Source of the DNA: Piscicola geometra
Lineage: Eukaryota; Annelida; Clitellata; Hirudinida; Piscicolidae
Assembly: GCA_943735955.1 (NCBI GenBank)
Contig: OX030959.1
Coordinates: 9,103,106-9,167,105 of the forward strand
Reading direction: 5' to 3'
DNA: 64,000 nt
Below the pieces are notes generated by a model. That model was not told the DNA's origin, searched no databases, and saw only the letters and a program-made list of their open reading frames with translations. The translations under genes and the position numbers were made by a program. This document shows, piece by piece, positions 35,837-53,254 of this stretch (position 1 is the first letter of the stretch; every line of letters starts with the position of its first letter).

Positions 35837-36998
35837 GGAACAACAATCATTCTATTGAAATTTTAATTAATTGGCATACGTTCAATGATGATGTTTAACA
35901 AAACTTTTTTTTATAAATATTTTTTTAAACATTTGTTTACAAAAAATTTATTGTCAAAAGTAAGTATCTGTATATCCTCAATCGAACTCGAACTATTAAG
36001 TTTGGGTTCGATTCTCATCTCTATTAGATATCTATTAGATATCGTGGTTGATTGATTTATGGGTGTCATTAGACTAATTGTTCGAATGACATGTACAAGC
36101 ATTTGGAATTCTAGATATCCTTGCTTAGATAAACAGTGTATATGAATCGAAAGCCCGAGAAGATTTGGCTTCCATTCATTAATTCAAAAATAAATGCAGG
36201 CGTATCTTAAAGAGCCTAGAATCAACAGAACATCCAATATTTTTGCGTATTGGCATTGCAGTCAATATTCATGTCTTGAGTCTGCTGCTCGAAAATACAA
36301 GTGTGGCTAGCAAGCAACTATTTAGTTCTGCAGGGAAGATCGTCGCAGCAACCTTCTTAGTGAAAATGTTTAAAAACAGGTATTTCTTGCTTACAATATT
36401 CGTTTGTTTGGATTTAATTATTAAACAGAAATTTTCATCAATCAATAATCTTTTTTGATTTTAATAAACAATTACTTATGTAGACCATTTTTGTTGTTGA
36501 ACAACTTTTATTGGCTTAAAATACATGCTTGTTTGGACTTACTTATTAAACTGGCATTGTTCTCCTTAAATACTATTTTTTGTTTTTAATAAAAGTTGAG
36601 AAAAATTTCGGTTTAATTTCGGTTTCGGCCGAAAATTGAATTCCAATTTCGGCATAATTTCGGTTTCGGCCGAAATAAAAATATCTGTTTCGGTTGGTCT
36701 CTAATTGACACGAAGCAATTATTTGCTTTGCTTGATTTTCCAAACCATTATCCCATCCCGGCAAAGCAGTACTTTTCATCATTTTATAAAAACTCGATGC
36801 TAAGACAAGATAAGACCAAGAAATTAGGGACTATAAAATGCAAGCAAGTTGTTTAAACATGTTTGAACTAACAAAGGCTGCTGCAGTGGTTGACGAGTTT
36901 ATCCAGATGAACTTTTTATATTTCGACACTATCAAAGTTTTCTCTGCTTGACTTAATTCTGCCTCTGTACACCTAAGAGCGCTGCAAACAGTGCAAAC

Positions 36999-38468
36999 TA
37001 GAGGTCGGACCGGGTACCCGATCGAACCGGGTACCCACGGGTACCTGCGGGACTCCCGCGGAAACGGCAAGGAAAATTAATTTCGGGACGGGAAAAGTCG
37101 GGAACCGGGAACGGGAATCAACATTCAAATCGGGAACGGAAATCAACTTTTAAATCGGGAACGGGAAAAACGGGAATAACAGTTATTGGGATTGGATTCT
37201 TTAACGATGATTTTTCAGCAAACTTCTAAGTATGGAAATCTTTATTTCATCGATACTCCGTACTTAAAATAAGTATTAAATGCAATAGAAATGTATAACG
37301 AAGCCACCATTGCCAATGTCAAAATCTCCAAAACTACATTTGAAGTTGTTATGGTAAGTCCAAAGATTAGGGAGATTAGAACAAATGGGCGATGATGAAA
37401 ACTTTTAAGATGAAATCAATTATTTTAATTTTATAAATTAATACTTTGAATTTGAAAGATTAATTTCCAAATGATTGCTCAGTTGATCATTTCGACAAAA
37501 GAAAAGATGCCATTGATCTTATTCATATGACAGCATGTCTGTTGCATCCCCAGTATGAAAGAATAATAAGCCAAAAGTTTGGGATAGAAAAGAAATAAAT
37601 ACCAAGACTTTCATTAGAGAAAATTTAATTATATTTTGTACAGCCAGACCAAGCTGCAGTGCCGTTGAGAAAAAAAACAAATGATGGTTATTTAGACCTA
37701 TTATGTTTGTTTTTATAACGTATAAATTATAATCAAATTATTATACTATCAAATTATACGAATGATTTTATATTTGCAGCTGTGGACAATAAGAATGTTG
37801 TAAAAAAACATATTTCTAACATTATTGAAGAATTAATAATAATGAACGAAGAAAAAAATTCAGAAGAGGATGAATTGTACAAATATTCACAATTACGTCC
37901 CAAAAAAATTGAAGATTATAAAGATGTTTTATTTTATCGGAGTAAAATGAGAAATTTTAATATACTACAAGAAGTAGCCAACATTTTGTTTAGTATATCT
38001 GCAAGTTATATTCACTGTGAACGGAATTTTTCAATATGTGGTCGTTTAACTTCAGACCCAAAATCATCTCATTTGAAAGCTGAAACTCTTAACGGTTTAA
38101 CCCGTGTGAAAAGCGATAAAGACTTGATTGAATTACTCAAAAACAATGACTAACTTCAATACTTTCATTTCAATAAATATTTGAAATTTAAATCGTGTTT
38201 TTTTTATTTCATTGAAAGAAATATTCTCTGACTTTCAAATAATAAATTTTAAGAAATGTTAGAACTAGCAAGTTTGGGACCAGTGAAAACGGCAGCGAAA
38301 ATGAATAAAAAAACAAAAAAGTTTCGGGAACGGGTCGGGACCGGGAATCGAGTTGCGGGAACTGGACGGGACGGGAATCAAAATTCTGATGGCCCATCGG
38401 GAACGGGAAAACAAATTTCGGGAACGGGACGGGACCGGGAATGAAAAATCGTCCATGTCCGACCTCTA
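36999..38468 (+). mobile_element. hAT element inserted in the signal-peptide exon of copy C
   Basis: Termini TAGAGGTCGGAC / TAGAGGTCGGAC (reverse complement of GTCCGACCTCTA), with 8-bp duplication GTGCAAAC (36991-36998) / ATGCAAAC (38469-38476). Copies A and B show the empty site, reading ACAATGCAAACAAGCAGG straight through. The ends carry repeated CGGGAACGGGA motifs. The plus-strand frame 37782-38153 encodes a hAT dimerisation region (ILFSISASYIHCERNFSICG) and is open; upstream pieces (FDKRKDAIDLIHMTACLLHP) are interrupted. At 1.47 kb it is probably nonautonomous or decayed. Confidence 0.9.
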
Positions 38469-38549
38469 ATGCAAACAAGCAGGAAGAACAAACTCACGTT
38501 AGTGGCCATCTTGAGTCTCTTGCCTATCTCTGCCAACTCACTCATATAG

Positions 38550-38960
38550 ACGTGGAAGATCGTTTGCATTAACGTCGCATTTCAGAGTAAATTTAAATAT
38601 CAGTTCTCAAGTCAAATAGAGCATATGAAGATTAAAAGCTGATTAGCATTCAAATAAAAGCGAAAACCGTTCGAGAGACCGTTAATGCAGGCTCAAACGC
38701 ATAATGCATAATTAGAATATTCAATATTGATTCAGTTAAAAATCTTCAGTTTTTATAGTTTATTTTCCACAACTTCTTTGAGCCTTTTTTTACCGACTTA
38801 TCTTGTGCAATTACCATCTCCATTCTTTCACAAACTCCACCAGCCATCCATCTACCTGACCTTCTTGGCAGCTAGACGTCCGATCATATAACTAAAATGA
38901 CCTGTGTGTATACGAGCTGGTCCATGCCTTATAGATGATTCAAATTGTGATTTTTTGAAT
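38550..38960. other. Upstream region of copy C, otherwise featureless
   Basis: Contains the conserved promoter-like blocks GTTTGCATTAACGTCGCATT and AATTAGAATATTCAATATTG. Beyond 38750 I see nothing further. Confidence 0.5.
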
Positions 38961-38966
38961 ATAAAT

Positions 38967-39142
38967 GGCGAGCGGGTTGGCTTAGATGGTAAGTCGTTAG
39001 ACCTGCAACTTAAAGGTCGCCAGTTCGAATCCCTGTACAGCCAACCGTGAGCTATCATATACCTAGTGTATATGATGCGGTGATTCACGACTTATGTCGT
39101 GTGAGTGGCGCTTCAGTTGCGTGCCCGGGCGCTATACAAAAC
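38967..39142 (+). repeat. tRNA-derived SINE, intact-looking copy
   Basis: A tRNA-like head (GGTTGGCTTAGATGGTAAG, B box GTTCGAATCC at 39023-39032) is followed by GTGATTCACGACTTATGTCG and a 3' end GGGCGCTATACAAAACTGAC. That end matches the 3' end of the CR1/L2-like LINE near 24.14 kb (GGGCGCTATACAATAATAAG). The head is too diverged for a functional tRNA. Confidence 0.8.
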
Positions 39143-39233
39143 TGACATTTACTTAATATTTAGAGATAAGATTATTTCAATAAAGTTTCAACCGCTTCTT
39201 CAAACTCTTAAATGGGGTAACATCAGCCAGTAT

Positions 39234-39546
39234 CAGGGGCGGCGATCTGCTGCAAATCTTGGGGGGGGGGGTCTTACCCAGCATCGACGATCCTGGGGGG
39301 AGGACTCCTTCCCCCCCACTTGAAAAAACATTTTAAAACTTTTTTTTATACGAATATTTAAGTAAGCAATGAATATTTTTGTTTTAGACAGCTAAAACTA
39401 TAACTACACATACTCACAATGTATTACCATGTAAAAATTGTGTTTTATGCCATGTTTGACGATTATATTCGTATCAAAACAAGAGTTTAAAAGTGTTTTC
39501 ATTGAAAAAAGTCCGGACCCCAAGACCCCCAGGATCGCCGCCCATG
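39234..39546 (+). mobile_element. RepA MITE, complete copy, 313 bp
   Basis: Starts CAGGGGCGGCGATCTGC and ends GGATCGCCGCCCATG, the termini of the ZMYM1-like hAT family. The internal core is AAGTAAGCAATGAATATTTT, ACATACTCACAATGTATTAC and TTGACGATTATATTCGTAT. The flanks GCCAGTAT and GCATGCAT are only partly alike. This copy defines the unit of which the other RepA copies are pieces. Confidence 0.8.
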
Positions 39547-39549
39547 GCA

Positions 39550-39990
39550 TGCATCAATGAGACCCAGCAACAAACTGGACAAAGCACTTTTGTAGAAAAG
39601 ATCCTGAAGAAGCAATCAACATTTTAAAAAGCACACTGGGTGTCAGCTGTAGCACTCGAATTTTCAGACGATTGCAATAAGGCCAGCACAAAGTCTCAGC
39701 CGCCTTCGACCGCGATCAACAAGCTCACATCAACGAGAAATTTATCATTCTTGATGATGCCGACCAACGATGATAATTACCTGGATTATTCCGATTCTAT
39801 CGATTCCAAGTCCTTCGCAGTTGCCTTTTTTTTACTAAGTAGGCCATAATAAAGCAGATGCAAACGATAGCTTTGTATTAAAACACAAAACATAAATTAA
39901 AGAAGTTTCTTCTGACATGATGGTAACGTGAAGACAACACCCCTTTAAAGAGAGTGAACGAATAATATGGCCCAGCTATCTGACGCGGCA
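39550..39990. other. Spacer 3' of the hnRNP gene
   Basis: A 69-codon plus-strand frame (39640-39849) is present but not recognisable and has no supporting context. It otherwise holds the hnRNP 3' UTR region. Confidence 0.4.
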
Positions 39991-39993
39991 ACC

Positions 39994-42069
39994 TCATCTG
40001 CTGTAGGGGTGGTAGCCTCTGACATTCCTCGTGCCCATGCTGGGTCCTGAGTCGCAAGCAGTGATTGCAGTTTTGAGAATTCGAAAGTCACAAATATTAG
40101 TTAGGCAATCACGCATTGGCTACAAATGGAAGCTTTTGATATGATAAGCGCCTCAGTTGCTTGCCTTGGTGCTACATTAAATAAATTAAATTAACATCAT
40201 CATCATATCATATGCATATGCATATTGACACAAGTGCACAACGCACCAGCTCTGAATCCCCTGTTGTAGGCGCCTGCCGATTGGTCATAGCCGTACATGC
40301 CATCAGCAATGACGGCTGCTTGCTGGCCGGGGTCGTAGTAGTCGTACATCTGGCCGTACACGTTCTGCTCGGGGTATGCAGGCGCGGGTGGCTGGCTGTA
40401 GTTGTAAGCACCTCCTCCTGCAGGTAGATGATGGAACGAAAGTGGAGATATAATTGATTTGAGATGCACGAAAGTGAATTGTTAAAAAAACGTGCCAGTC
40501 GAGACCTCCTTAATTTCCTCGCACACTCTACGCCACAGCATATCCTGACCTACCCTCAACCCTCTCACCCTTCCCAACCCTTAGCCTCCTACCTCCTCCT
40601 CCTCCTCTCTTCTTGAAGGCGTTCTTGTTCGACTGCACCGCCTCATCACGGGGCTGGATCTTGCGGATGTCGACCATCTTGCTGCCCAACTGCACCTTCG
40701 CCTTCTGACACAACTCGTTCACCGTGTCCTCCGACTCGAAGAGCACAAAGCCGAACGACCTCCGCTGGTTGTTCGAGCGGTCGACTGGCAACTCCACCAA
40801 CAACACCTGTATGCCATCATTTATTTTCTTAAAAACTCATTTTGATTTATAATATAATGTAATAAAATAATATAATATACAGATAATTTGATAAGTAATG
40901 TTCATTCTTTGTTTGAAGAAAAAAAAATTCAAAAGAACCATAGTAAAACAATAATTAAAACCTCGCACACACAAGCGCACCTTGCCATAGACGGAGAAGG
41001 CCTCAGAGATTTCGCTGTCGGTCATGGCGGGATCGATGCCGCCGACGAAGACTTTCTTGCAGTTGATGCTGCCGTCGCCTGCCACCGCCCTCTTCGGGTC
41101 GATGCGCTTGCCGTAGATCAGGTGCTCCTTGTGCTGCAGGACCTGGTGAAGTGATGATGATGATGGAGAGGGTGGTAATGATGGCAATATATGAAAGGAA
41201 GATGATGACGTCTTATGAGTCCTTCACAAGTGAAACATCAAAGTGTGGACACTCGCCTTCTCGACTGACTCGGGGCTCTGGAAGAGGAGGAATGCGAAGC
41301 CCCTCGACTGTCCAGTGAAGATGTCTGTCTTCAGTTTCACCTCGACCACGGGTCCAAAGTTCTCAAAGTACTCATGGATCTGGTCTGGTATGTATTTATT
41401 AATAATAGTTATTATTAATCAATAATATTATTTTTATATACTATTTATTTAACCTTAATCGTATGCACCTTTGTGTGTTTGCACGGTATGCAAATAATTA
41501 AGATATCAAAAGATCAATAGAATTAATTGATAGAAAGTACCTGCAGTCAACTCCCAGTCCAGGCCTCCAACGAACATCTTGCTGAGAGTTGCAAATACAC
41601 GAGTCAGTGATTTCTCTCAACATTTATCAATTATTTAAGGCTGAGAATTATGTGAAAGCAACACGCACCACGCATCTTCATTGACAGGCTTCTCAATGTT
41701 GGAGGTGGACAAGGTGTTGGTGATGGACCTGCCTCCCCGCGATATCATGGCACTGGGGCCTCTCATATGAAAGTTCTCCCTCTTTATCCTACCCCCCCTA
41801 GGCACTCCCCTGCCTTGAAACGTGGGGTATGTGGCTTGGTTGTTCGCGTAGATGTCTTCATAGTAGGGAGTTTCGGGTACAGAGTGGGTGAAAGACTCAG
41901 CTTGATGATGGTACTGCTGGTCCCATGTCTGGGTGGGGTAGCCGTATCCAGCCTGCATTGCTCCTGCTGCACCCCTTCCTCTGGCCCCCCCTGCCATCCC
42001 TCCTACTCCACTCACCACACTCACTCGCTGCTGAGCCCCATAGTAATTGTCCGTCAGGTAGGTGGCCAT
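39994..42069 (-). CDS. hnRNP A/B/D-type RNA-binding protein, two RRMs, complete
   Basis: A nuclear RNA-binding protein of the hnRNP A/B-D (Squid-like) group. Seven exons: 41669-42069 (ATG 42069), 41541-41581, 41257-41384, 40981-41142, 40593-40806, 40247-40417, 39994-40046. They total 1170 bp, encoding 389 aa plus TGA. The N-terminus (about 130 aa) is Gly/Ala/Tyr/Gln-rich. RRM1 has RNP2 KMFVGGLDW and RNP1 SRGFAFLLF; the inter-RRM segment HLIYGKRIDPKRA is typical. RRM2 has KVFVGGIDP and RRSFGFVLF. The tail has Gly runs, Tyr-rich YGQMYDYYDPGQQ, and ends GYHPYSR. Introns are GT-AG except the third, whose donor is GC (AAG|GCGAGT). The A/B versus D assignment is not resolved. Confidence 0.93.
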
Positions 42070-43712
42070 TATAATTGATACCGAGTAAGGTATATATATA
42101 CTTTACAGATCTCTGAGAAGTCATTATATATTTATGGGTATTATTTATATAATTTATTTAAAAATGTATTTAAAATTCATTGTTATATATGCTTATTATT
42201 ATTGATATATACATAAAATATTTGAAAGATATATAATATTCCACACAAAAAACATTTTATATACCAGCAGTTCAAATATTTTATTTTTTCAGACATAAAT
42301 ACTATCTTGAATAAATATATATATATATCTTTATATATTATAATATATAATATTAGAATATAGTCAAAGACCGGTTTCTAGTCACTGAAATAAAGAATTG
42401 AATTTAATTTAATACCATAAACATAAAATTATATAAACGTTGTGTAAAAGTTTTCTATCAAACAAAAATATCTACCTCGAGATTCCAATTTAAGCACTGC
42501 CAGAATAAAATAGACCAAAATGGATTAGATCTAACTAATCATACGAGAAAATATATTAGTTATTTATTTTGAAATGTTTTACGATATTCTTTCAATTAAA
42601 ACTTGATTTTATTGAAAAACTAGAACTTTGAATAAAATGCAGTTGAATGTGCCGAATCTACAGATGATCAAAAATTGTAACTTTTAGATCATTAGCAAAG
42701 TAATTGCTATAAACGGTATGAATTTAAAAAATAAAAATTTTACAGTTTTTTTATTCGTAAAATAAAATCTTATGTGAAACAATTTAATATACTTAAGTAC
42801 AGCGCATCAAAGCTAAGTATTTGTTCACTATCGTCTGCTGAATAAGTGCTAAATTTCTACCTTTTTAAAAGAAATTCATAGTTTTTTTCTGTTGCTATAT
42901 TTCTTTTGTGAGTTTTATTCTTTTTCGATCGTTTCATTGATTTGTTTATATTAATAACATAAAAAGATGGCAAAAAATAATTTTTTGGGTGTAATTACTA
43001 CTTCCTCTTGTTAAAATATACGACTTAAGCATGCTTCATGTAAAAGTTGAAATGAAAGTCTCTGGCATAGTGTTCCGTCAAACTCTTGTGCGCTAAAAAT
43101 AATTCGCAGAGACGCTCACATTTATAAAATTGAAAAGTACATTAAATCATAATTTATAAAAGACGATTAGTTCAGCAACAAAAGTTCTGTAGAATAAATT
43201 TTATAAAAGGTCCAACAGCAAAGACTTCTCAATAAAAATATTAAAATAGAAAAACATGATGGACCATAAACCAAAAACGTATTAAAATAATAGACTAAAG
43301 AAAGTTTTCATATATTTTTTTCTCACATTTTTTCTAACTCAATTAAATTGTTTCACATTTGTACCTATAAATAACAGCATGGCTATCAGGCGACGAATTA
43401 AATGTATTCCAATGCTTTCAAGTTTCTGTAAAAACCATTCAGGAATGCTGAGTAGTTGTGTGATGCACATCACAATACAAAGCATCTCCCTCTTCTTTTG
43501 CGCGTACGTTAGTTCTCTAGTCTAGTTCACAAACGCTTATGGACGTGTGAGTGTACGAGCATGAATGGTTGGACGTCTGCAAGCGTATATAAGTGGCCAT
43601 CATTGATTGCAGAGCGCACAAAGGGACCAGCAAACTTCATATGAAAACACGCTCCTAAAAGCATTGCATTGGTAGCGCCCCACGACTGTAACAACATAAA
43701 GTTAATTTCATT
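42070..43712. promoter_or_regulatory. Divergent intergenic region between hnRNP and ceramide synthase genes
   Basis: About 1.65 kb of AT-rich DNA between two head-to-head genes. A TATATAAG box at 43586-43593 lies about 155 bp upstream of the ceramide synthase ATG. No convincing core element is seen for the hnRNP gene apart from a GTATATATATAC run about 25 bp from its ATG, which is too close. No transposon is recognised here. Confidence 0.5.
43586..43593 (+). promoter_or_regulatory. TATA box candidate for ceramide synthase
   Basis: TATATAAG in otherwise mixed sequence, about 155 bp before the ATG. Position and match suit a core promoter; no transcript evidence. Confidence 0.45.
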
Positions 43713-43742
43713 TTGTTTTCACATATGTTTCAAGATTCAGCA

Positions 43743-50300
<6,558 letters not shown>

Positions 50301-53200
50301 TCCCGTTCTCAATTAGTTGTTATTATTTTTTGTTATTTTCGCTGGTATTTTAATTTTCTTTATTATTTAGCATGTTAAATTAAAAAAAGTATTTCGAAGT
50401 TTGTTGTGCTTCAGCATCTGTTGAGGAATGGAGAGGAGGCTGTTCGCTTGACAGGCTGCAGGAGAGAGTCTAGACAGGAAGTAGTATTCAAAAGGTCGTA
50501 TTACTTACTTATTTCCACTTTTTATTCGAATGAGAAAACTTTTTCATATTTTAATAATAGTTTTTATTATCATTTTACATACAATTATCACCATTATACT
50601 TACAATTATCACCATTGTACTTACAATTTTCACCATTATTCTTACAATTATCCCCATTATACTTACATTTATCCCCATTATACTTACAATTATCACCATT
50701 ATACTTACAATTATTCCCATTATACTTACAATTATTCCCATTATTTTTTGTTGCATATTGATTGGCGTTTCCTACTTGCTATTCAGTTTGTTTCGTAAGA
50801 CACGATCTGATAACCTATCTAGATTTCAATTAAATTAATTTCAATTGATACTTCGTGAGAGCTTCCTAAGGTGGATTCTGCTATCCCATCAAAAAGCTGT
50901 CCCATTCAATCAAACTTTCATTCGTTGTGTTGCGTGTATACTTAAGTTACTTTTCAAAATAATTACTTTCCGTGTATATGAGGAAATACTGATGCCAGTT
51001 TTATTATGGTTGTTTCTTATTTTCCGAGTGCTTGCCCTCTCACACCAGTCTCACCATCCGCAGGTGTGCACGTTGGTGCAGTGTCTGCACTCTGTTCATT
51101 CTGTTCTGGCGCACTTAAAGACTGCTTTTGGCGATTCTTTGCAAGCGTAATTACGTCGGTTTTGAAGTTCTTTTACGTATGTACTGTAGTCTTTCTAATG
51201 CTCGAGTGACCATCCATTGGCGTAGGCATGACCGACGCCTAAATGTGCAACAAAGGGCATTGCAACAGTCCTTGTACTTGCGCACCATCCTGTGCTGGTG
51301 CAGTCTCATAGGCGCTCTAGAATGCATGCAGAGCAGCAGAAGTCGCTGAGAAGGTGGGCGCAAATGCAAGAGGCGGAGAGGACCAAGCTCAAACAAGAGT
51401 ATTTCTTTCTATTTATTTTGAGTCGATTTTCCTTGATTTAAATCGTTCACTGAAGCAGTATTGCCTCATTCGCTCTTGCATCCGTCTCAGTGGGCCCGAA
51501 GAATTCCTTTCACTTCTCAAATGAAATTATTTCTACAACATTCTTCAATGATTATTAAAAACAAAAATGTTTGATTAATTTCATTTCTCAAACTCTCAAA
51601 CCATTCGAGTCAAATGCATCCTTTATTTCACATTTTCATCTCCAGTAAAATGCACGACTTTCAATGGCTCAGACATTAAGTCTTTTGAAAAAGAAAAACA
51701 AATATAACTTTAAAATGAAATATATTTCAAATAAAAAGAGTTTTTCACTGGTTTTCTTCACTTTTTCAAATCCTGTGCGAACTTTTTCGAAGACACTCTG
51801 GAGAAATAAGAGAGACTTGTTTGCATATTTAAAATGAAGAAAGACCCTATAAATTATAGGCTATAAGAATTGTGAAATTTATAACAAAAATCGTGCAAGG
51901 CAGGTTGATGTGGTGCACAAAGAGGATGCACAAAGGCTGAAATGGAGACCCTCCTGACATAGTTCCTTCTCACATGCGAACTCTCCAACCGATGGCACAG
52001 ACCTGAAGAGCAGACGGCAGCTGCTGGTTGTCTCGGAGTCTGCAGTGGCTCTCGCATGGGGTTCAGGGAGGCAGCTGAAGACACTGTAAGGGTTCAGTCA
52101 GGCGGTTTCAAAATGCAACAACTCAAGGGTGATAATTTAAAGATGGCATATGATGCAGTGCAACAGCTTAAACAAACGACACCAACTTCAAGTCAATCCT
52201 CATCAATGGCAGAATCGCCAGCTTGTGGAATTATTCTTGGAACGTGCATCCCGCTGTAGGGGCGTTCACTTGGGACATTCAGTCTTTCCATTCAGCCTCT
52301 GAATTTTCTGCTAACACGAAAATCCGTTCTTGCTCGAAATCGTGTCCTTCTCAAAGAGGTTGTTCGTCTGCAAGAGATGGAGTGTCTTGAGGGGTGTCTG
52401 AGGTGCAAATAAAGACTTCAAAATGATAGCTATAAACTTCAACTGTGCGAAGTTGTTTCAGTATGTTGTGACGTTGTGCTGATTGCCTGAGAGTGAGGAA
52501 GGAAGCAGGCACCTTCTTCAAGTCTTCCACAGTTTCAGCGTCAGCAGTGACCACAGCAGAGGACACACTGCAGTGTTGAAGATGTCGGTTTGGAGTTCTG
52601 GATGTTTCTATCTCTTTATTAAAGTTTAATTAATTTAATTAAATCTTCATTTGGTGGCGGGGTACAATCGCGTTCTATCGGCGAAATGTTTGCCTTTTGG
52701 TGGCTTTTAAGACAGTAACTAAAATGGAATTGGAGAGATGAGTTATGTCTCATTAAAAAAGCCTCGAAAAGCAGTTCCAGCGTTATTGCATGAAAGGTCT
52801 TTTAAAGTATATCTATTTTTATTCGTATTTAAATGATTCTTGGCGTTTGAAATACGTATTTGAAAAAAATCATTTGAAATGATTGTTTTCACATTTGTTT
52901 AAAAATGGGTGTTTAAGAATGGGTGTTTAAGAAAAGGTATTAAAAGAAGGGTATTAACGGAATAAAGAAAGAGTCATAAATGATGAGCACAATCAACCTG
53001 CAGAGCATCCGAAGGAGGCAGGGCTTGCTGCATCTGACTTGAGGGTTGGAGTTCGTTTGAGAGGATTAGGTTAGTGTGGGTTGTTGATGCCGCATGAAAT
53101 CTAACTATAAAAATATCTTTTCAAATTTAATAAAAAAGTTTAACAAAGTAATTTTATATAGCATTAATATTTGTCTTATAATTAAGTGATGTTTATGCAT
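50301..53200. other. Region between the ceramide synthase and laminin-like genes
   Basis: A 21-bp repeat (units like TTACAATTATCACCATTATAC) lies at about 50570-50750. The rest, including open frames near 51.1-51.4 and 52.0-52.6 kb, is not recognisable as any protein family. Further laminin-like exons could hide here, but I cannot support one. Confidence 0.5.
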
Positions 53201-53254
53201 TTTCGGTATTATCGATCACCCTTCTATGGTGATTTGAATAGCTTAAAAGAAAGG

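Larger units (their letters stand above)
32652..36703 (+). mobile_element. ZBED-type hAT element inserted in copy C, itself carrying another hAT
   Basis: Perfect 8-bp target duplication ATTGACAC at 32644-32651 and 36704-36711. Inverted termini TAAAGACCGACCGAAA / TAGAGACCAACCGAAA, then repeated TTTCGGTTTCGGCCGAAA subterminal motifs at both ends. Plus-strand remnants at 36.2-36.36 kb (YLKEPRI, ASKQLFSSAGKIV) match the hAT C-terminal dimerisation region. The inner element at 32942-35836 accounts for 2.9 of its 4.05 kb. Confidence 0.9.
32334..38509 (-). pseudogene. Secreted CAP-like small protein, copy C, broken by two hAT insertions
   Basis: ATG at 38509 begins MATNVSLFFLLVCI, but after 38477 the signal-peptide exon is split by a 1.47-kb hAT element (36999-38468). 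It resumes at 36990 (SALRCTEAELSQAEKTLIV). The next exon (WDNGLENQAKQIIASC, about 36712-36770) is split after that Cys by a second hAT (32652-36703) and resumes at 32643-32536 with VSENTPIENLVNDMLEYLE. The last exon is about 32334-32447 (KLCLEYKIND, VDYMVCPLKVR, stop). At the start of the WDNG exon the acceptor AG present in copies A and B reads CCGGG. The gene is dead. Confidence 0.75.

Noticed and set aside
38967..39142. Functional tRNA gene
   Set aside because: The tRNA-like head has a B box but no consistent acceptor stem, and it continues into a SINE body shared with another copy.
51128..52566. Several 65-80-codon frames between ceramide synthase and laminin-like genes
   Set aside because: No recognisable domain, no consistent splice chain, and lengths expected by chance.
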